Shown: positions 18,209 through 28,286, counted from the first letter of the stretch. The stretch is 64,000 bases of DNA from Lutibacter agarilyticus (GCF_900188235.1 NZ_FZNT01000001.1:186001-250000); one strand, 5' to 3'. Notes: generated from the letters alone by a model not told the origin. A program made the numbers and translations.

Positions 18209-19765
18209 TTAATCTACATGCGTATCAATAGCACCGCCAATATTGTTTTCTTTATAACCTTCCATTGTAATTTTGAAAGCATGAGCATATTCTGACGAGA
18301 ATTGTTTAGGAGCTTTAATAATTAAGCCTTTTTCATTTCTTACCCATTCAATTTCTTCGTTACTACCTAATAATTCCACTTTTTCAATGGTTGAATTAAG
18401 CACTCCAATTTGTGTACTTAACGATTTGATAAGAATTTCGTTTTTAGGAGTGTCCATTACTATAGCAAAAAACTCTTTGTCAGTTTTTTTTGTAAAACGA
18501 ATATCTGTATTGGTATACGCAATTTTGTGTTTTTCAACTTTATGACCACCTTCAGGAAGGCGAGTAGGACCTTCTCCAAAAATTGTCCAAGGACGTGTAC
18601 CGTAAATAGCTTCACCATTTACAGCTAACCATTCTCCCATATCAATTAATAAATCTTTCATTTCCTGCGGAATAGAACCGTCTGGATTTGGTGGTACATT
18701 TAACAACATCAATCCGTTTTTTGATACAATATCAACCAAGATATCTACCAATTCATTTGAAGTTGTAAACTTTGCATTTGGACGGTAAAACCAAGCTCCT
18801 GGAGATGTATCTGTTAACCAAAAATGTTCTTTTGGTTGATTTGGTCGTCCACGTTCAAAATCTTTTACAGCTGCATCTTCAGGGAAAGTAGTTTCTTTAT
18901 AACAAACAGCAACTTCTTTATTCCACTCAATTCCTTTGTTGTAATAATACGCTAAAAATTTTGTGCGAATTTCTTCTGTCATATTTTCTAACCACCAATC
19001 AAACCAAATAACATCAGGTTGATAAACATCCATAAACTCTTTTATTTTTGCCCACCAAGCATTGTAAAAATCTTCATCAGGTGTATCTGATTCTAATGAA
19101 TGCGGATTGGTATATAAATCGTAATCTTCTGGATTAACACCACCATAAGCGTGCGCAGGTGCAAAATATTTCCAAGTAAAAGCGTGGTGAAACGAGCCTA
19201 AAAACTTCATTCCGTGGCTTTCAATTTCTTTTTTTAACGCAGCTGAAGGATCAATACCTCCGTAATTCATAGAGTTCCAACGCGTAGCTTTACTATCCCA
19301 CATTGCAAAATTATCGTGGTGCATAGCTACGGGTCCTGCAAATTTTGCTCCTGATTTAGCAAATAAATCAGCCCATTCTTTGGCATCAAAAGCAGATGGA
19401 TTGAATTGCTCAATAATGTATTTGTAACCATACTTAGCTGGGTCACCGTATTTGTTTTTGTGATGTGTAAAATTAGTTGTAGGTTTTCCATTTTTTGTAG
19501 GTACCTTTTTACCATCTTCATACATTTTCATACCGTGCCAACCAGCATACCATTGATCCGGATCTGCACCAACAAATGCAGAAGAAACTGGTCCGTAATG
19601 GGTGTAAATTCCAAATTTAGCATCCTGAAACCAATCTGGAGCTTCATTAACCTTCTTTAACGATTCCCAATTTTCTTGATAATGTGTATGTTCTTTGTTT
19701 TGTTGTTGACTATATGCAACAGTTATTGTTAAGAGTAAAGCAAGACTTATTTTAAATAGTTTCAT
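18209..19765 (-). CDS. GH29 alpha-L-fucosidase/alpha-L-galactosidase
   Basis: 518 residues with signal peptide ending near 19 (VAYSQQ). The GH29 barrel includes FGIYTHYGP, the MHHDNFAMWDS segment and the nucleophile Asp256 in VIWFDWWLE. A beta-sandwich follows from about 380. Known GH29 enzymes release alpha-L-fucose, and one from a porphyran PUL of Bacteroides plebeius is an exo-alpha-1,3-L-galactosidase. L-galactose is part of agar and porphyran, so with GH16 and GH117 nearby that specificity is the more likely one here. 17 bases after GH2 and 46 before GH16. A second GH29 is at 28372-29919. Confidence 0.9.
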   Translation of the reverse strand: MKLFKISLALLLTITVAYSQQQNKEHTHYQENWESLKKVNEAPDWFQDAKFGIYTHYGPVSSAFVGADPDQWYAGWHGMKMYEDGKKVPTKNGKPTTNFTHHKNKYGDPAKYGYKYIIEQFNPSAFDAKEWADLFAKSGAKFAGPVAMHHDNFAMWDSKATRWNSMNYGGIDPSAALKKEIESHGMKFLGSFHHAFTWKYFAPAHAYGGVNPEDYDLYTNPHSLESDTPDEDFYNAWWAKIKEFMDVYQPDVIWFDWWLENMTEEIRTKFLAYYYNKGIEWNKEVAVCYKETTFPEDAAVKDFERGRPNQPKEHFWLTDTSPGAWFYRPNAKFTTSNELVDILVDIVSKNGLMLLNVPPNPDGSIPQEMKDLLIDMGEWLAVNGEAIYGTRPWTIFGEGPTRLPEGGHKVEKHKIAYTNTDIRFTKKTDKEFFAIVMDTPKNEILIKSLSTQIGVLNSTIEKVELLGSNEEIEWVRNEKGLIIKAPKQFSSEYAHAFKITMEGYKENNIGGAIDTHVD

Positions 19766-19782
19766 ATGCTGTTTTTTATAAA

Positions 19783-22257
19783 TTATTCAGTAATAAATTT
19801 TATGGTAGCAGTTTCTAATCCTTTTGAAGAAGCTGTGAATTTAATATCTCCTGTTTTTTCTGATGTTTTAATTATTGCTAAGCATTTGCTATTGAATGCT
19901 TTTCTGCTTGAAGCTTGAAATGAATCGTGATTCATATTGTCACCATTTCCTACACCAATTAATGTTCCTACACCATCAACCTTAAATTCTATTAAATTAT
20001 CAGCATTAGGCACTACATTTCCATCTGCATCAAGAATTGTACATTCTATATAAGCTAAATCAGTACCATTAGCTTTTAAATTTGATCTTCTTGCAAATAA
20101 TTCAATTTTAGCAGGTTTTCCTGCTGTTTTTACTTCTTTTTCTGCAACAATTTTTCCGTTTTTAGAAGCTATTGCTTTTAAAGTTCCAGGGGTGTAAATT
20201 ACTTTCCATTGTTGGTATTCAACATCATTTATATCATTGCTTTGTTTTCCTAATGATTTTCCATCTTGAAATAATTCAACTTCATCACCATTTGTATAAG
20301 CGTATACCGCAACTTCTTTACCTTCCATACCTTCTAAATTCCAATGAGGAAAAATATGAACCATTGGTTTTGAAGTCCATTGAGATTGATAAAAATAATA
20401 GCCATCTTTGGGAAAACCACATAAATCAATAGGAGCAAAGGATGACGAACGAGCTGGCCATCCAAACGGAATTACTTCACCTAAATAGTCAAACCCTGTC
20501 CAAATAAATTGCCCCATTACTCCCTTACGCTTTTTTACGGCTCTCCAAGAAGCATAACCTCTTTCTCCAATTAAACCTCTCGTTTCTACCCAATTGTACG
20601 CATCTTTACTTTCGTAATTTAGGTTGTCCCACCAAGCTTTTTTTTGTGCTCCGTATAAATAAGTTCCTCTCGGATAAAAAGATTGCGCAGATGCACATTC
20701 AGTAACTATACCCATAGCTTCTGGAAAAAGTGCTTCTTCACGAACAAATCCATTTTCTTTAATGTAATTAAAACCTTTAATATCGCTTGTGGCAGCAGCT
20801 TCATCGCTTGGCCACGCATCCCAACCATAACCGATTAAACCATTGGTAACAGGTCTGTAATCTAAATTATGAATAATATCAATCAACCGTTCAGCAATTG
20901 GAATTCCTTCATCAGTTTTCATTTGATCAATTTCATTTCCAATACTCCACATAATTACTGAAGGGTGATTTCTATCTCGTAATACAAAATCGGTTAAATC
21001 TTTATCGGCCCATTCTTTAAATTGATTTGCATAAAAATCTACAGGAATACGAACTTTTTTACCATTTTGAGTAGTAGCAGGTTCTTTTACAACTTCCCAT
21101 TCATCAAACATTTCATTCATTACTAAAAAACCCATTTCGTCACAAACATCTAAAAATTCAGTTGAAAATGGGTTGTGGGCAGTTCTAACTGCATTACATC
21201 CCATTTCTCTTAATATTTCAAGCTGACGTTCAATAGTTCTTCTGTAAACAGCTGCACCTAAAGGTCCACCACCGTGATGTAAGCAAACACCTTTTAATTT
21301 TGTTTGAACTCCGTTAATTGAAAAACCAGAGTCTTTATTGTAATCTAAAGTTCTAATACCTGTTCTTGTTGATTCTGTACCAATTAATTCTCCGTTTTCA
21401 AATAATTCAACTTTAACCGTGTAAAGGTTCGGACTTTCAGGTGACCAGAATTCAGGATTTATAATGTCTAAATCAATAGAGAATTCTTCATTGATACCTT
21501 TTGAAATAGTTAATTTATCTTCTTTGGAAGTAATTACTTTATCATTTTTTAAAATACTTGTTTTAGTTAGTACATGTTTTGCTTTATTGAATTCAGATGT
21601 TACTTTGAATTTTGTGTTAATTGTAGCTTTGTTTTTAGAAATTTGTGGAGTTGTAACATATAAACTCCAAGTTGGAATGTATGTTTTATTACGTATTTTT
21701 AAAGTTACATCTCTATAAATACCAGTTCCAGAATACCATCGAGAACCTGGTTGTGAAGAATTATCTAAAGTTACGGTTAGTACATTTTCTCCTTTAAATT
21801 TTATGAACTTAGTTAAGTCGTATTCAAAACCTATATAACCTAAAGGTCTAAAACCAACTTTATTTCCGTTGATATATACTGTTGAATTACGGTAAGCACC
21901 ATCAAAGTAAACAAACACTTTATGTTCATTTGCATTAGCATCTACAGTAAACGTTTTTCTGTAAGTACACTTTCCGGTTGGTAACCAACCACCACGTGAA
22001 AAAGATGGGTTGTCTTTAGAGAAAGGTCCTTTAATACTCCAATCGTGAGGAATGTTTATGGTTTCCCATGCGCTATCATTAAATGCTGGCTGAATAGCTG
22101 CTGTAATTTCTCCTTTTGAGAATTGCCAACCTTTATTAAAATTATGCGTAGTAACCTGAGCTTCTTTGGTACAGGAAACTAAAAAAGCAACAATGAAACC
22201 AATTAAAGTTAGTTGTTTTATTTGTTTGTGGTTAAAACTTAAAAAAGGAGTATTCAT
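19783..22257 (-). CDS. GH2 beta-galactosidase-like lipoprotein
   Basis: 824-residue exo-glycosidase, first gene of a six-gene operon. Lipoprotein signal with lipobox Cys29 (FLVSC). Sugar-binding N-terminal jelly roll, an immunoglobulin-like domain, then the barrel with acid/base Glu442 in SIGNEID and nucleophile Glu520 in GIVTECAS. C-terminal Ig-like/DUF4982-type domains follow (AYTNGDEVELFQDG). Likely removes terminal beta-D-galactose from neo-oligosaccharides after anhydro- or L-galactose removal. Post-Cys residues (TKEAQ) do not show a strong surface-export acidic patch, so the periplasm is favoured. Confidence 0.9.
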   Translation of the reverse strand: MNTPFLSFNHKQIKQLTLIGFIVAFLVSCTKEAQVTTHNFNKGWQFSKGEITAAIQPAFNDSAWETINIPHDWSIKGPFSKDNPSFSRGGWLPTGKCTYRKTFTVDANANEHKVFVYFDGAYRNSTVYINGNKVGFRPLGYIGFEYDLTKFIKFKGENVLTVTLDNSSQPGSRWYSGTGIYRDVTLKIRNKTYIPTWSLYVTTPQISKNKATINTKFKVTSEFNKAKHVLTKTSILKNDKVITSKEDKLTISKGINEEFSIDLDIINPEFWSPESPNLYTVKVELFENGELIGTESTRTGIRTLDYNKDSGFSINGVQTKLKGVCLHHGGGPLGAAVYRRTIERQLEILREMGCNAVRTAHNPFSTEFLDVCDEMGFLVMNEMFDEWEVVKEPATTQNGKKVRIPVDFYANQFKEWADKDLTDFVLRDRNHPSVIMWSIGNEIDQMKTDEGIPIAERLIDIIHNLDYRPVTNGLIGYGWDAWPSDEAAATSDIKGFNYIKENGFVREEALFPEAMGIVTECASAQSFYPRGTYLYGAQKKAWWDNLNYESKDAYNWVETRGLIGERGYASWRAVKKRKGVMGQFIWTGFDYLGEVIPFGWPARSSSFAPIDLCGFPKDGYYFYQSQWTSKPMVHIFPHWNLEGMEGKEVAVYAYTNGDEVELFQDGKSLGKQSNDINDVEYQQWKVIYTPGTLKAIASKNGKIVAEKEVKTAGKPAKIELFARRSNLKANGTDLAYIECTILDADGNVVPNADNLIEFKVDGVGTLIGVGNGDNMNHDSFQASSRKAFNSKCLAIIKTSEKTGDIKFTASSKGLETATIKFITE

Positions 22258-22291
22258 AAATAGGATAATAGTAAAATTACTTTGATATCAA

Positions 22292-22329
22292 CAAATTTAC
22301 AGTTAACACTATATATGAATACTTACAAA
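22292..22329 (-). promoter_or_regulatory. Candidate promoter of the GH2 operon
   Basis: On the minus strand TTTG (22326-22329) is followed after 26 bases by TAAATTTG (22292-22299), 35 bases before the GH2 start. The -7 element is exact but the spacer is longer than the usual 19-21. Confidence 0.4.
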
Positions 22330-22394
22330 TGGCTAATATTCTAAAACGAATGTGTTTTGATTCAGAAATTCAATAGTTTTTATTTAACTGAAAA

Positions 22395-23093
22395 CTATTT
22401 AGTTGTAAATTCAAATGTTGGAGATATTGAACTATTACCGTGTTTGTCAATAGTTTTAACATACCAATAGTATACCGTATTTGTATTTAAAGAAACATTT
22501 TGAATAGTGGTGTTTGTGGTAGTTTCAAATAAGGTTGTAGGTGTGCTATTTACATCTAAATAAACTTCATATTTATCAATATCATTATCTATATCGCTAC
22601 CATTCCATTTTAAAGTAACTACATAATCAGTTAAACCTCCCATTGGTGGACTTACAACTTCCGCAGGGAAAGGAATATAATTCTCAACGGGTTTTCCAGC
22701 ATTAAAAAAGTTCCAAGTTTCACTAGTTGCTGTTGTTGAATTTGAATTGGATATTGAAATTATTTTCCAAGAAAAAGAAGTTCCTCGGGCTATGTTTTGA
22801 CTAATTGTTGTACTTGAAGTGTTAGTTTCTGTAGTTTCATTAGTACTTAAATTTTTTAAAACAAGCGTATATTTATCAGTGTTTTCAGATTTATTCCACT
22901 CAAATTTAACCCTGCTTAATGTTTCAGAAATGATATTTCCTTGGTTACATTCTTCATTTTTTAATGGTAATACTAAATCAGCTGCTGTAGGATTTTCAAC
23001 AACAGGAGGAGGTGGTGTGTCATCGTTGCTACCACCACAACTTACTATTGTTAAAGAAAAAAAGAGTACTGTTATTTTGAATAAATTTTTCAT
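22395..23093 (-). CDS. FN3-domain lipoprotein, probably cell surface
   Basis: 232-residue lipoprotein with lipobox Cys19 (TIVSC). The post-Cys residues GGSNDD are followed by a proline run, a pattern that fits surface-exported flavobacterial lipoproteins. The rest is two fibronectin type III-like domains (about 40-130 and 135-232) with Y-x-V-Y/W strands. Its ATG overlaps the stop codon of the upstream beta-helix gene (TAATG), so translation is coupled and the two proteins probably work together, for example as surface anchor or glycan binder. No enzymatic residues seen. Confidence 0.75.
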   Translation of the reverse strand: MKNLFKITVLFFSLTIVSCGGSNDDTPPPPVVENPTAADLVLPLKNEECNQGNIISETLSRVKFEWNKSENTDKYTLVLKNLSTNETTETNTSSTTISQNIARGTSFSWKIISISNSNSTTATSETWNFFNAGKPVENYIPFPAEVVSPPMGGLTDYVVTLKWNGSDIDNDIDKYEVYLDVNSTPTTLFETTTNTTIQNVSLNTNTVYYWYVKTIDKHGNSSISPTFEFTTK

Positions 23094-25819
23094 TATTGTT
23101 TTATTATTTTAGATTGAACATTATAGTTTAAACCAATGATATTAACAAAATATAAGCCTTTTGATAGGTTACTTGTATTAACTATAATTGGTTGATTGGT
23201 TATTTTTACAGTTTTATTTATTACGATGTTTCCAGAGATAGAAATTACTTGATAGTTAATTGTTTTGCCTTCTGGTGAAGGAATTCCAATTGAAAATTTG
23301 TTGTTAACTACAGTAGGGTAGATAGTTATATTATTTAATAATGAAAATTCATCGATATAAACACCTTGACAATCTAATTCAGTTTTTACCTTTAAATTGT
23401 TTTTACCTGAAATTAGATCAAGTGTAATTTCATTTTCGTTTGTTATTAAAATCTTTTCATTTAGTTCAATTCTATATTGTTTTGAACCAGAAAGTTTAAG
23501 TGTTATTTGGCTTGTTGATTTATGAACCTTTGTTGATACTTTTAATGCTTGAGGTTGTTTAATTTTAATAGTAAAGCATTGTTTATAATTTGTGTCTTCT
23601 GTAGTTGTTATACAAACAGTATATGTACCAGCATCTAAATTTTCAAATGTTATATTTTTTGTAAATTCTTTTGATTCATTTGTTTCTGTAATTTTAGCAG
23701 TAAAAGCTAATTCTTTTGAAGACTCAATTGATATAGAACCATTATTGCTATTTGGACATGATTCACTTGTACTTAACAATTTAAAATTATCAGCAGGCAA
23801 TGAGAAAAATTCACAACCTACAGCATTAACGGTTCTTCCAAGAGGAGTATCAGGACATTCATCAATTTCATCGGCAACACCATCTTTATCTTGATCGTTT
23901 TTAGGTAACGTAATACAATCTTCACCAGGTAACCCATAGCAACCTAAGCCAGTAGGTCCATATTTATAATCCCAAGTAATTCCTGCGACCCATTTTTCAT
24001 TTCCATATTCGTATGCCCCAACATCGGGCATACTTCCTGAATAACCATCAGTAATACCAGGAATAATTTTTCCAGCATTTATAGGTATAGAACTATCTGA
24101 TAGATAAAAATCTCCATTATTACTATCAACAAAAACACTTGAAGCAACAGTTAGGTTGTTTTGTTTGTCTGATTGGGGTTCCCAATTTTCATCACTCCCT
24201 AAATTATTCCAAACTTTTACATTTGTAAATTCTGTTCCGTCTTTATGCCATGCTCCCATAACTTGAGCTCCATTCCATAGGGTATTATTAAAAATATCAA
24301 TATCTTTCCCATTCCAGTTGATTTGAATACTAGACCATTCAGTATTCCAAACTACGTTGTGGTGGACAGAAAAACCTTCGGCATTATTATCTAAATAAAT
24401 ACCAGCAGCCTTTTTCTTATCTCCACTTGAAGCAGCATCATGAAACCAATTATGATGAATTTTAGTACCTAATTGTTTACCAACAGTATAAAACAGGGCG
24501 CAGTCATCGGCAATTAAATTACTTTTTGAAATGTCATTAAAAGCCAATTCATTATTTTCTCCACTGTAGTTTACTCCGTCTCTACCACCATTGAAAACTT
24601 CATTTTGTGAAAATTTTGTATTGGTGATTCCTCTCATAACAACTGGAGCATCATAAGATCCTAAAAAGTTAAAATCGTGAATTCTGTTATCTTTAATAAT
24701 ATGATTATTACCTCTAACTTGTATACCAGACGCAGCGTTATAAGCAATTTCACACTTTTCAATAGTATTGTTTTGTCCTTGTACACTTACACTTGGAGAG
24801 TTCGCATTAAATCCACTAACAATTCCTTGTGTATGATTTCCGTAGAATGAAGAAATACCGTATAAAACGTTATTTGTAGTTCTATTATTGGTTTGCCAAG
24901 TGGAGGAATCTTCTAAATTAATGCTTCCACCAAAAACAGCTAAATTTCTAACTTCGATGTACTTTTTATCTTTTAAGTTGATCGTTTCAATTCTTCTACG
25001 CATTTGTACTACACCATCAATAGGAGCTGTGCCATTTGGTAATTGAACAAATAATTCTTTTGTACTTGAATTGAACCACCATTCATTTTGATAATCTAAT
25101 GCCGATTTTACACCTTCCAAAAAGAAATCTCCAAAATCTGCCGGTGCATGAAATGTTCTAATCCAGTCAGGGTTTTTATTTAAATTAAAATTAACTCTTC
25201 CACCAGCACTGCTTGTTATTGTTGCTTTCCAAGAAATCCAACCAGAGCCAGGTTTATCTCCATAGAACCAAACAGCTCCACCAGTCCAATCGTGACTAGG
25301 AATACTAGATTCGGTTAAGTAAGCATTAGAAATAACACTTCCATCGCTTCCGCCAGTATTTCTTAAGGTATTTAAATCGAAAGGACTAACTCCAACTGTT
25401 TTATTTGGCCAACGTGCCAAATCAAGGGCAGTTTCTCCGTTCATAACAAAATTATGCTGTTCTAAACTATTGAAAGGAATTGTGGTTTTATAAATACTAC
25501 CAGTATCTTGTGTCCATCCAGAAAGTGCTTCCATAGCACTTATAATAACTTTATCTCCTGGATAAGATTGAAAAATAATAGGACTTCCCGCAGTTCCTGA
25601 ATTTGCAGGTTTTAAGGTTTCTTCATATGTGCCTTCTTTAATAAATACAATATCTCCAGGCTGTGCTATGCTTGCAGCTTTACTTATTGTTAAATAAGGA
25701 CTTTCTTCCGTTCCGGGGTTTGAATCATCTCCATCTTTTGCAACATAAATATTTCTGGAGAAACTATTTAGAACAATGAATAAGAGAGGAACTAATACTA
25801 TTCTTTTAAGATTACTCAT
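23093..25819 (-). CDS. Large parallel beta-helix protein, TSP3 motif, T9SS
   Basis: 908-residue paralog of the protein at 6573-9161. Signal peptide ends about residue 20. The helix domain starts NIYVAKDGDD and runs to about 620, sharing LARWPN, GRDGVNYSG, HHNWFHDA and HHNVVWNT with its paralog. A calcium-binding thrombospondin type 3 stretch (DQDKDGVADEIDECPD, near 640) follows, then beta-sandwich repeats and a T9SS type A sorting domain ending GLYFVNI and KIIKQ. It is therefore secreted through T9SS. The family is not assignable by eye: GH120/GH141-type and lyase folds are candidates. Transcript ends with the FN3 lipoprotein. Confidence 0.78.
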   Translation of the reverse strand: MSNLKRIVLVPLLFIVLNSFSRNIYVAKDGDDSNPGTEESPYLTISKAASIAQPGDIVFIKEGTYEETLKPANSGTAGSPIIFQSYPGDKVIISAMEALSGWTQDTGSIYKTTIPFNSLEQHNFVMNGETALDLARWPNKTVGVSPFDLNTLRNTGGSDGSVISNAYLTESSIPSHDWTGGAVWFYGDKPGSGWISWKATITSSAGGRVNFNLNKNPDWIRTFHAPADFGDFFLEGVKSALDYQNEWWFNSSTKELFVQLPNGTAPIDGVVQMRRRIETINLKDKKYIEVRNLAVFGGSINLEDSSTWQTNNRTTNNVLYGISSFYGNHTQGIVSGFNANSPSVSVQGQNNTIEKCEIAYNAASGIQVRGNNHIIKDNRIHDFNFLGSYDAPVVMRGITNTKFSQNEVFNGGRDGVNYSGENNELAFNDISKSNLIADDCALFYTVGKQLGTKIHHNWFHDAASSGDKKKAAGIYLDNNAEGFSVHHNVVWNTEWSSIQINWNGKDIDIFNNTLWNGAQVMGAWHKDGTEFTNVKVWNNLGSDENWEPQSDKQNNLTVASSVFVDSNNGDFYLSDSSIPINAGKIIPGITDGYSGSMPDVGAYEYGNEKWVAGITWDYKYGPTGLGCYGLPGEDCITLPKNDQDKDGVADEIDECPDTPLGRTVNAVGCEFFSLPADNFKLLSTSESCPNSNNGSISIESSKELAFTAKITETNESKEFTKNITFENLDAGTYTVCITTTEDTNYKQCFTIKIKQPQALKVSTKVHKSTSQITLKLSGSKQYRIELNEKILITNENEITLDLISGKNNLKVKTELDCQGVYIDEFSLLNNITIYPTVVNNKFSIGIPSPEGKTINYQVISISGNIVINKTVKITNQPIIVNTSNLSKGLYFVNIIGLNYNVQSKIIKQ

Positions 25820-25846
25820 ATAAAATCCAATTGGTATTTTGATTTA

Positions 25847-25884
25847 CAAAATTACATTTGAAGCGAAGATATATTTTGAACAAA
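25847..25884 (-). promoter_or_regulatory. Candidate promoter of the beta-helix/FN3 pair
   Basis: On the minus strand TTTG (25881-25884), 26 bases, then TAATTTTG (25847-25854), 28 bases before the ATG. The spacer equals that of the GH2 candidate. The -7 element is exact, the spacing atypical. Confidence 0.4.
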
Positions 25885-26017
25885 TGTTTAAGAGAATAGA
25901 ACAAATGATTTTACTTCATAATTATTGAAGAACTTAGAAGGGGAAGTGTGTTGTTTATTGCTTTTTGTTGATTTTTACTTGAGTGAAAGGAAGTAATAAA
26001 AATATACTTATTTTAAG

Positions 26018-26046
26018 AAACCTCTTTACGCAAAGTAAAGAGGTTT
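26018..26046 (-). terminator. Terminator after the GH3 gene
   Basis: Perfect 12-bp stem (26018-26029 with 26035-26046) with 5-base loop GCAAA, 12 bases downstream of the GH3 stop at 26058. Separates this transcript from the beta-helix operon. Confidence 0.85.
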
Positions 26047-26057
26047 TATGTTTTTTT

Positions 26058-28286
26058 TTAGAAATTTATATTTTTTGAAATAGTTTTTGAAGCGCCTAAA
26101 TCAATACTTCTTTGAGAAGGTAAAGATCCGCCAATATATAAGGTGTAATTACCTTTTCTTAACACTTCTTTTCCTTCTTGATTAAATTGATTGAAGGTTT
26201 CTTTACTTAGCTTAAACGTGATTGTTTTTGTTTCACCTACAGCTAATTTTTCACGTTTAAATGATTTTAAGTCGTATATAGGATCTTCTTTTCCTGCTAA
26301 AGGAGAGCTTATATATAACTGAACAACTTCTTCACCTTCAGTTTTTCCTGTGTTCGTAATATCTACAGTTACTTCATAAGTATCGCTAATGGTTAAATTA
26401 CTATATTCAAAATTTGTGTATGATAATCCAAACCCAAAAGGATATAATGGCTCCTTTGTCATATATTTATAAGTTCTTCCGACCATATTGTAATCTATGT
26501 AAGGAGGTAGTTGATCTTCTGATTTTGGGAAAGTTATAGGTAGCTTACCAGAAGGATTGATATCACCAAAAATAACGTCAGCAACGGCATTTCCACCTTC
26601 TTCACCTGGATACCATACAAAAAGAATAGCATCAACTAAATCGTGTAATTCAGGAATGGCTATTGGGCTTCCGCCAGTTAAAACCAATACCAGTGGCTTG
26701 TTGGATTTACTTTTTATTTTTTTAATAAAGTCTATTTGGTTTTGAGGTAATTTAATACTTGTTCTATCTCCTTTATCGCTTGATGCTATGGCTTCACCTT
26801 CTTCACCTTCTAAAAGTGCTGAAATTCCCATTACAGCAATACAAACATCCGCTTGTCCGGCTTCTCCTGTAGTCCAATCTATTGGATTTACATTAGCTCT
26901 AAAAGGCAATACCCCAGATTTGTAATTGATGGTAGTTCCGGCGCTTACTTTATTTACAATACCATCTAAAATTGTTTGTGTGCTACTTGTTAAACCGTAA
27001 TAATTTCCAAGTAAAACCTCTTCGTTTGCAGCATTTGGACCAACAACATAGGCAGTTCTTATATCTTTTTTTATAGGAAGAATATTGTTTTTGTTTTTTA
27101 AAAGTACAATTGATTTTTGAGCGACTTTTCTGGCAAGCATTCTATGTTTTTCAGAATCTACAACTTCAGAAGTAATGGCATCATATGGGTTTGTACCAAT
27201 AGGATCAAACATTCCAAGTTTGAAACGAGTTAATAAACTTTCTTTTAGGCGAGTATCAATTAATTCTTCTGTAATTAATTTTTGTTCAAGAGCAGATTTT
27301 AATACTTGATACACATTTCCACAGTTTATGGTTGTTCCGCTTTTTAAGGCTAAGGCTGCCGATTCTTCAGCAGTTTTGGTTACTTTATGAAATCTATGAA
27401 AATCACTAATAGCTCCACAGTCTGAAACAATATATCCTTTAAACCCCCATTGGTCTCTTAAAATATCTTGCAATAAATAAGGACTTCCACAACAAGGTTC
27501 TCCTAAAGTTCTGTTGTAAGCTCCCATAACACCTTCAACATTGGCTTCAGTAACCAAGGCTTTAAAAGCAGGTAAATAGGTTTCAAATAAATCTTTTTTA
27601 TTTACAACAGCATTAAATTCATGTCTAAATTCCTCAGGACCTGAATGTACTGCATAATGTTTTGCACAGGCAGCAGCTTTCATATATTTAGCATCTGTTC
27701 CTTGCAAACCTTTTACAAAAGAAACACCAATTCTACTTGTTAAATAGGGATCTTCACCATAAGTTTCTTGTCCTCGACCCCAGCGAGGGTCTCTAAAAAT
27801 ATTTACATTTGGAGACCAAAATGTGAGTCCCGCGTAACGACTTCTATTATCAATTTTAATAGCTTCATTGTATTTAGCTCTAGCTTCATCTGAAATTGCA
27901 GTACCAACTTCTAAAATTAATTCCTCGTCAAAGGTAGCCCCAAATGCTATTGCCTGTGGAAAAACAGTTGCTTTACCATTTCTAGCTACGCCGTGTAAAG
28001 CTTCGTTCCACCAATTATATTCTGGAATACCTAATCTTTCAATAGGAGGACAGATGTCTAATAATTGAGACGTTTTTTCTTCTAAAGTCATTTCAGCAAT
28101 TAAAATATCTACGCGTTCATTATTCGAAAGATTGATGTTTTCCCATTTAAATTTCGGTTCTACATTGTTTTGTGCTGTTTCTTTTTCTTTTTCTTTTTCT
28201 TTTGTCTCACAACTTAGAACTCCAAATGAGATTGCCATTACAATTAAAAAAGAATATTTGATTTTTGAGTGGGATAAGAATTTCAT
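26058..28286 (-). CDS. GH3 beta-xylosidase-like lipoprotein
   Basis: Start placed at 28286, which gives MKFLSHSKIKYS and a lipobox with Cys26 (VLSC). A longer in-frame start at 28352 would run through the terminator of the neighbouring gene. The mature N terminus carries an acidic-basic KEKEKEKE run encoded by a short tandem repeat. YNWWNEALHGVAR is characteristic of the beta-xylosidase/arabinosidase branch of GH3. Nucleophile Asp289 in GYIVSDCG. The sandwich domain and the C-terminal FnIII domain are complete (742 residues). It is a single-gene transcript between two terminators. Release of xylose side groups fits, but the substrate is inferred. Confidence 0.92.
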   Translation of the reverse strand: MKFLSHSKIKYSFLIVMAISFGVLSCETKEKEKEKETAQNNVEPKFKWENINLSNNERVDILIAEMTLEEKTSQLLDICPPIERLGIPEYNWWNEALHGVARNGKATVFPQAIAFGATFDEELILEVGTAISDEARAKYNEAIKIDNRSRYAGLTFWSPNVNIFRDPRWGRGQETYGEDPYLTSRIGVSFVKGLQGTDAKYMKAAACAKHYAVHSGPEEFRHEFNAVVNKKDLFETYLPAFKALVTEANVEGVMGAYNRTLGEPCCGSPYLLQDILRDQWGFKGYIVSDCGAISDFHRFHKVTKTAEESAALALKSGTTINCGNVYQVLKSALEQKLITEELIDTRLKESLLTRFKLGMFDPIGTNPYDAITSEVVDSEKHRMLARKVAQKSIVLLKNKNNILPIKKDIRTAYVVGPNAANEEVLLGNYYGLTSSTQTILDGIVNKVSAGTTINYKSGVLPFRANVNPIDWTTGEAGQADVCIAVMGISALLEGEEGEAIASSDKGDRTSIKLPQNQIDFIKKIKSKSNKPLVLVLTGGSPIAIPELHDLVDAILFVWYPGEEGGNAVADVIFGDINPSGKLPITFPKSEDQLPPYIDYNMVGRTYKYMTKEPLYPFGFGLSYTNFEYSNLTISDTYEVTVDITNTGKTEGEEVVQLYISSPLAGKEDPIYDLKSFKREKLAVGETKTITFKLSKETFNQFNQEGKEVLRKGNYTLYIGGSLPSQRSIDLGASKTISKNINF
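28178..28203 (-). repeat. Six-base tandem repeat in the GH3 gene
   Basis: About four tandem copies of GAAAAA (minus strand) encode Lys-Glu repeats just after the lipidated Cys. The unit is a multiple of three, so slippage would change linker length without frameshift. Confidence 0.75.

Noticed and set aside
22372-22399. Hairpin overlapping the stop of the FN3 lipoprotein gene
   Set aside because: 9-bp stem without a T run on either strand, and it overlaps the coding sequence; not convincing as a terminator.
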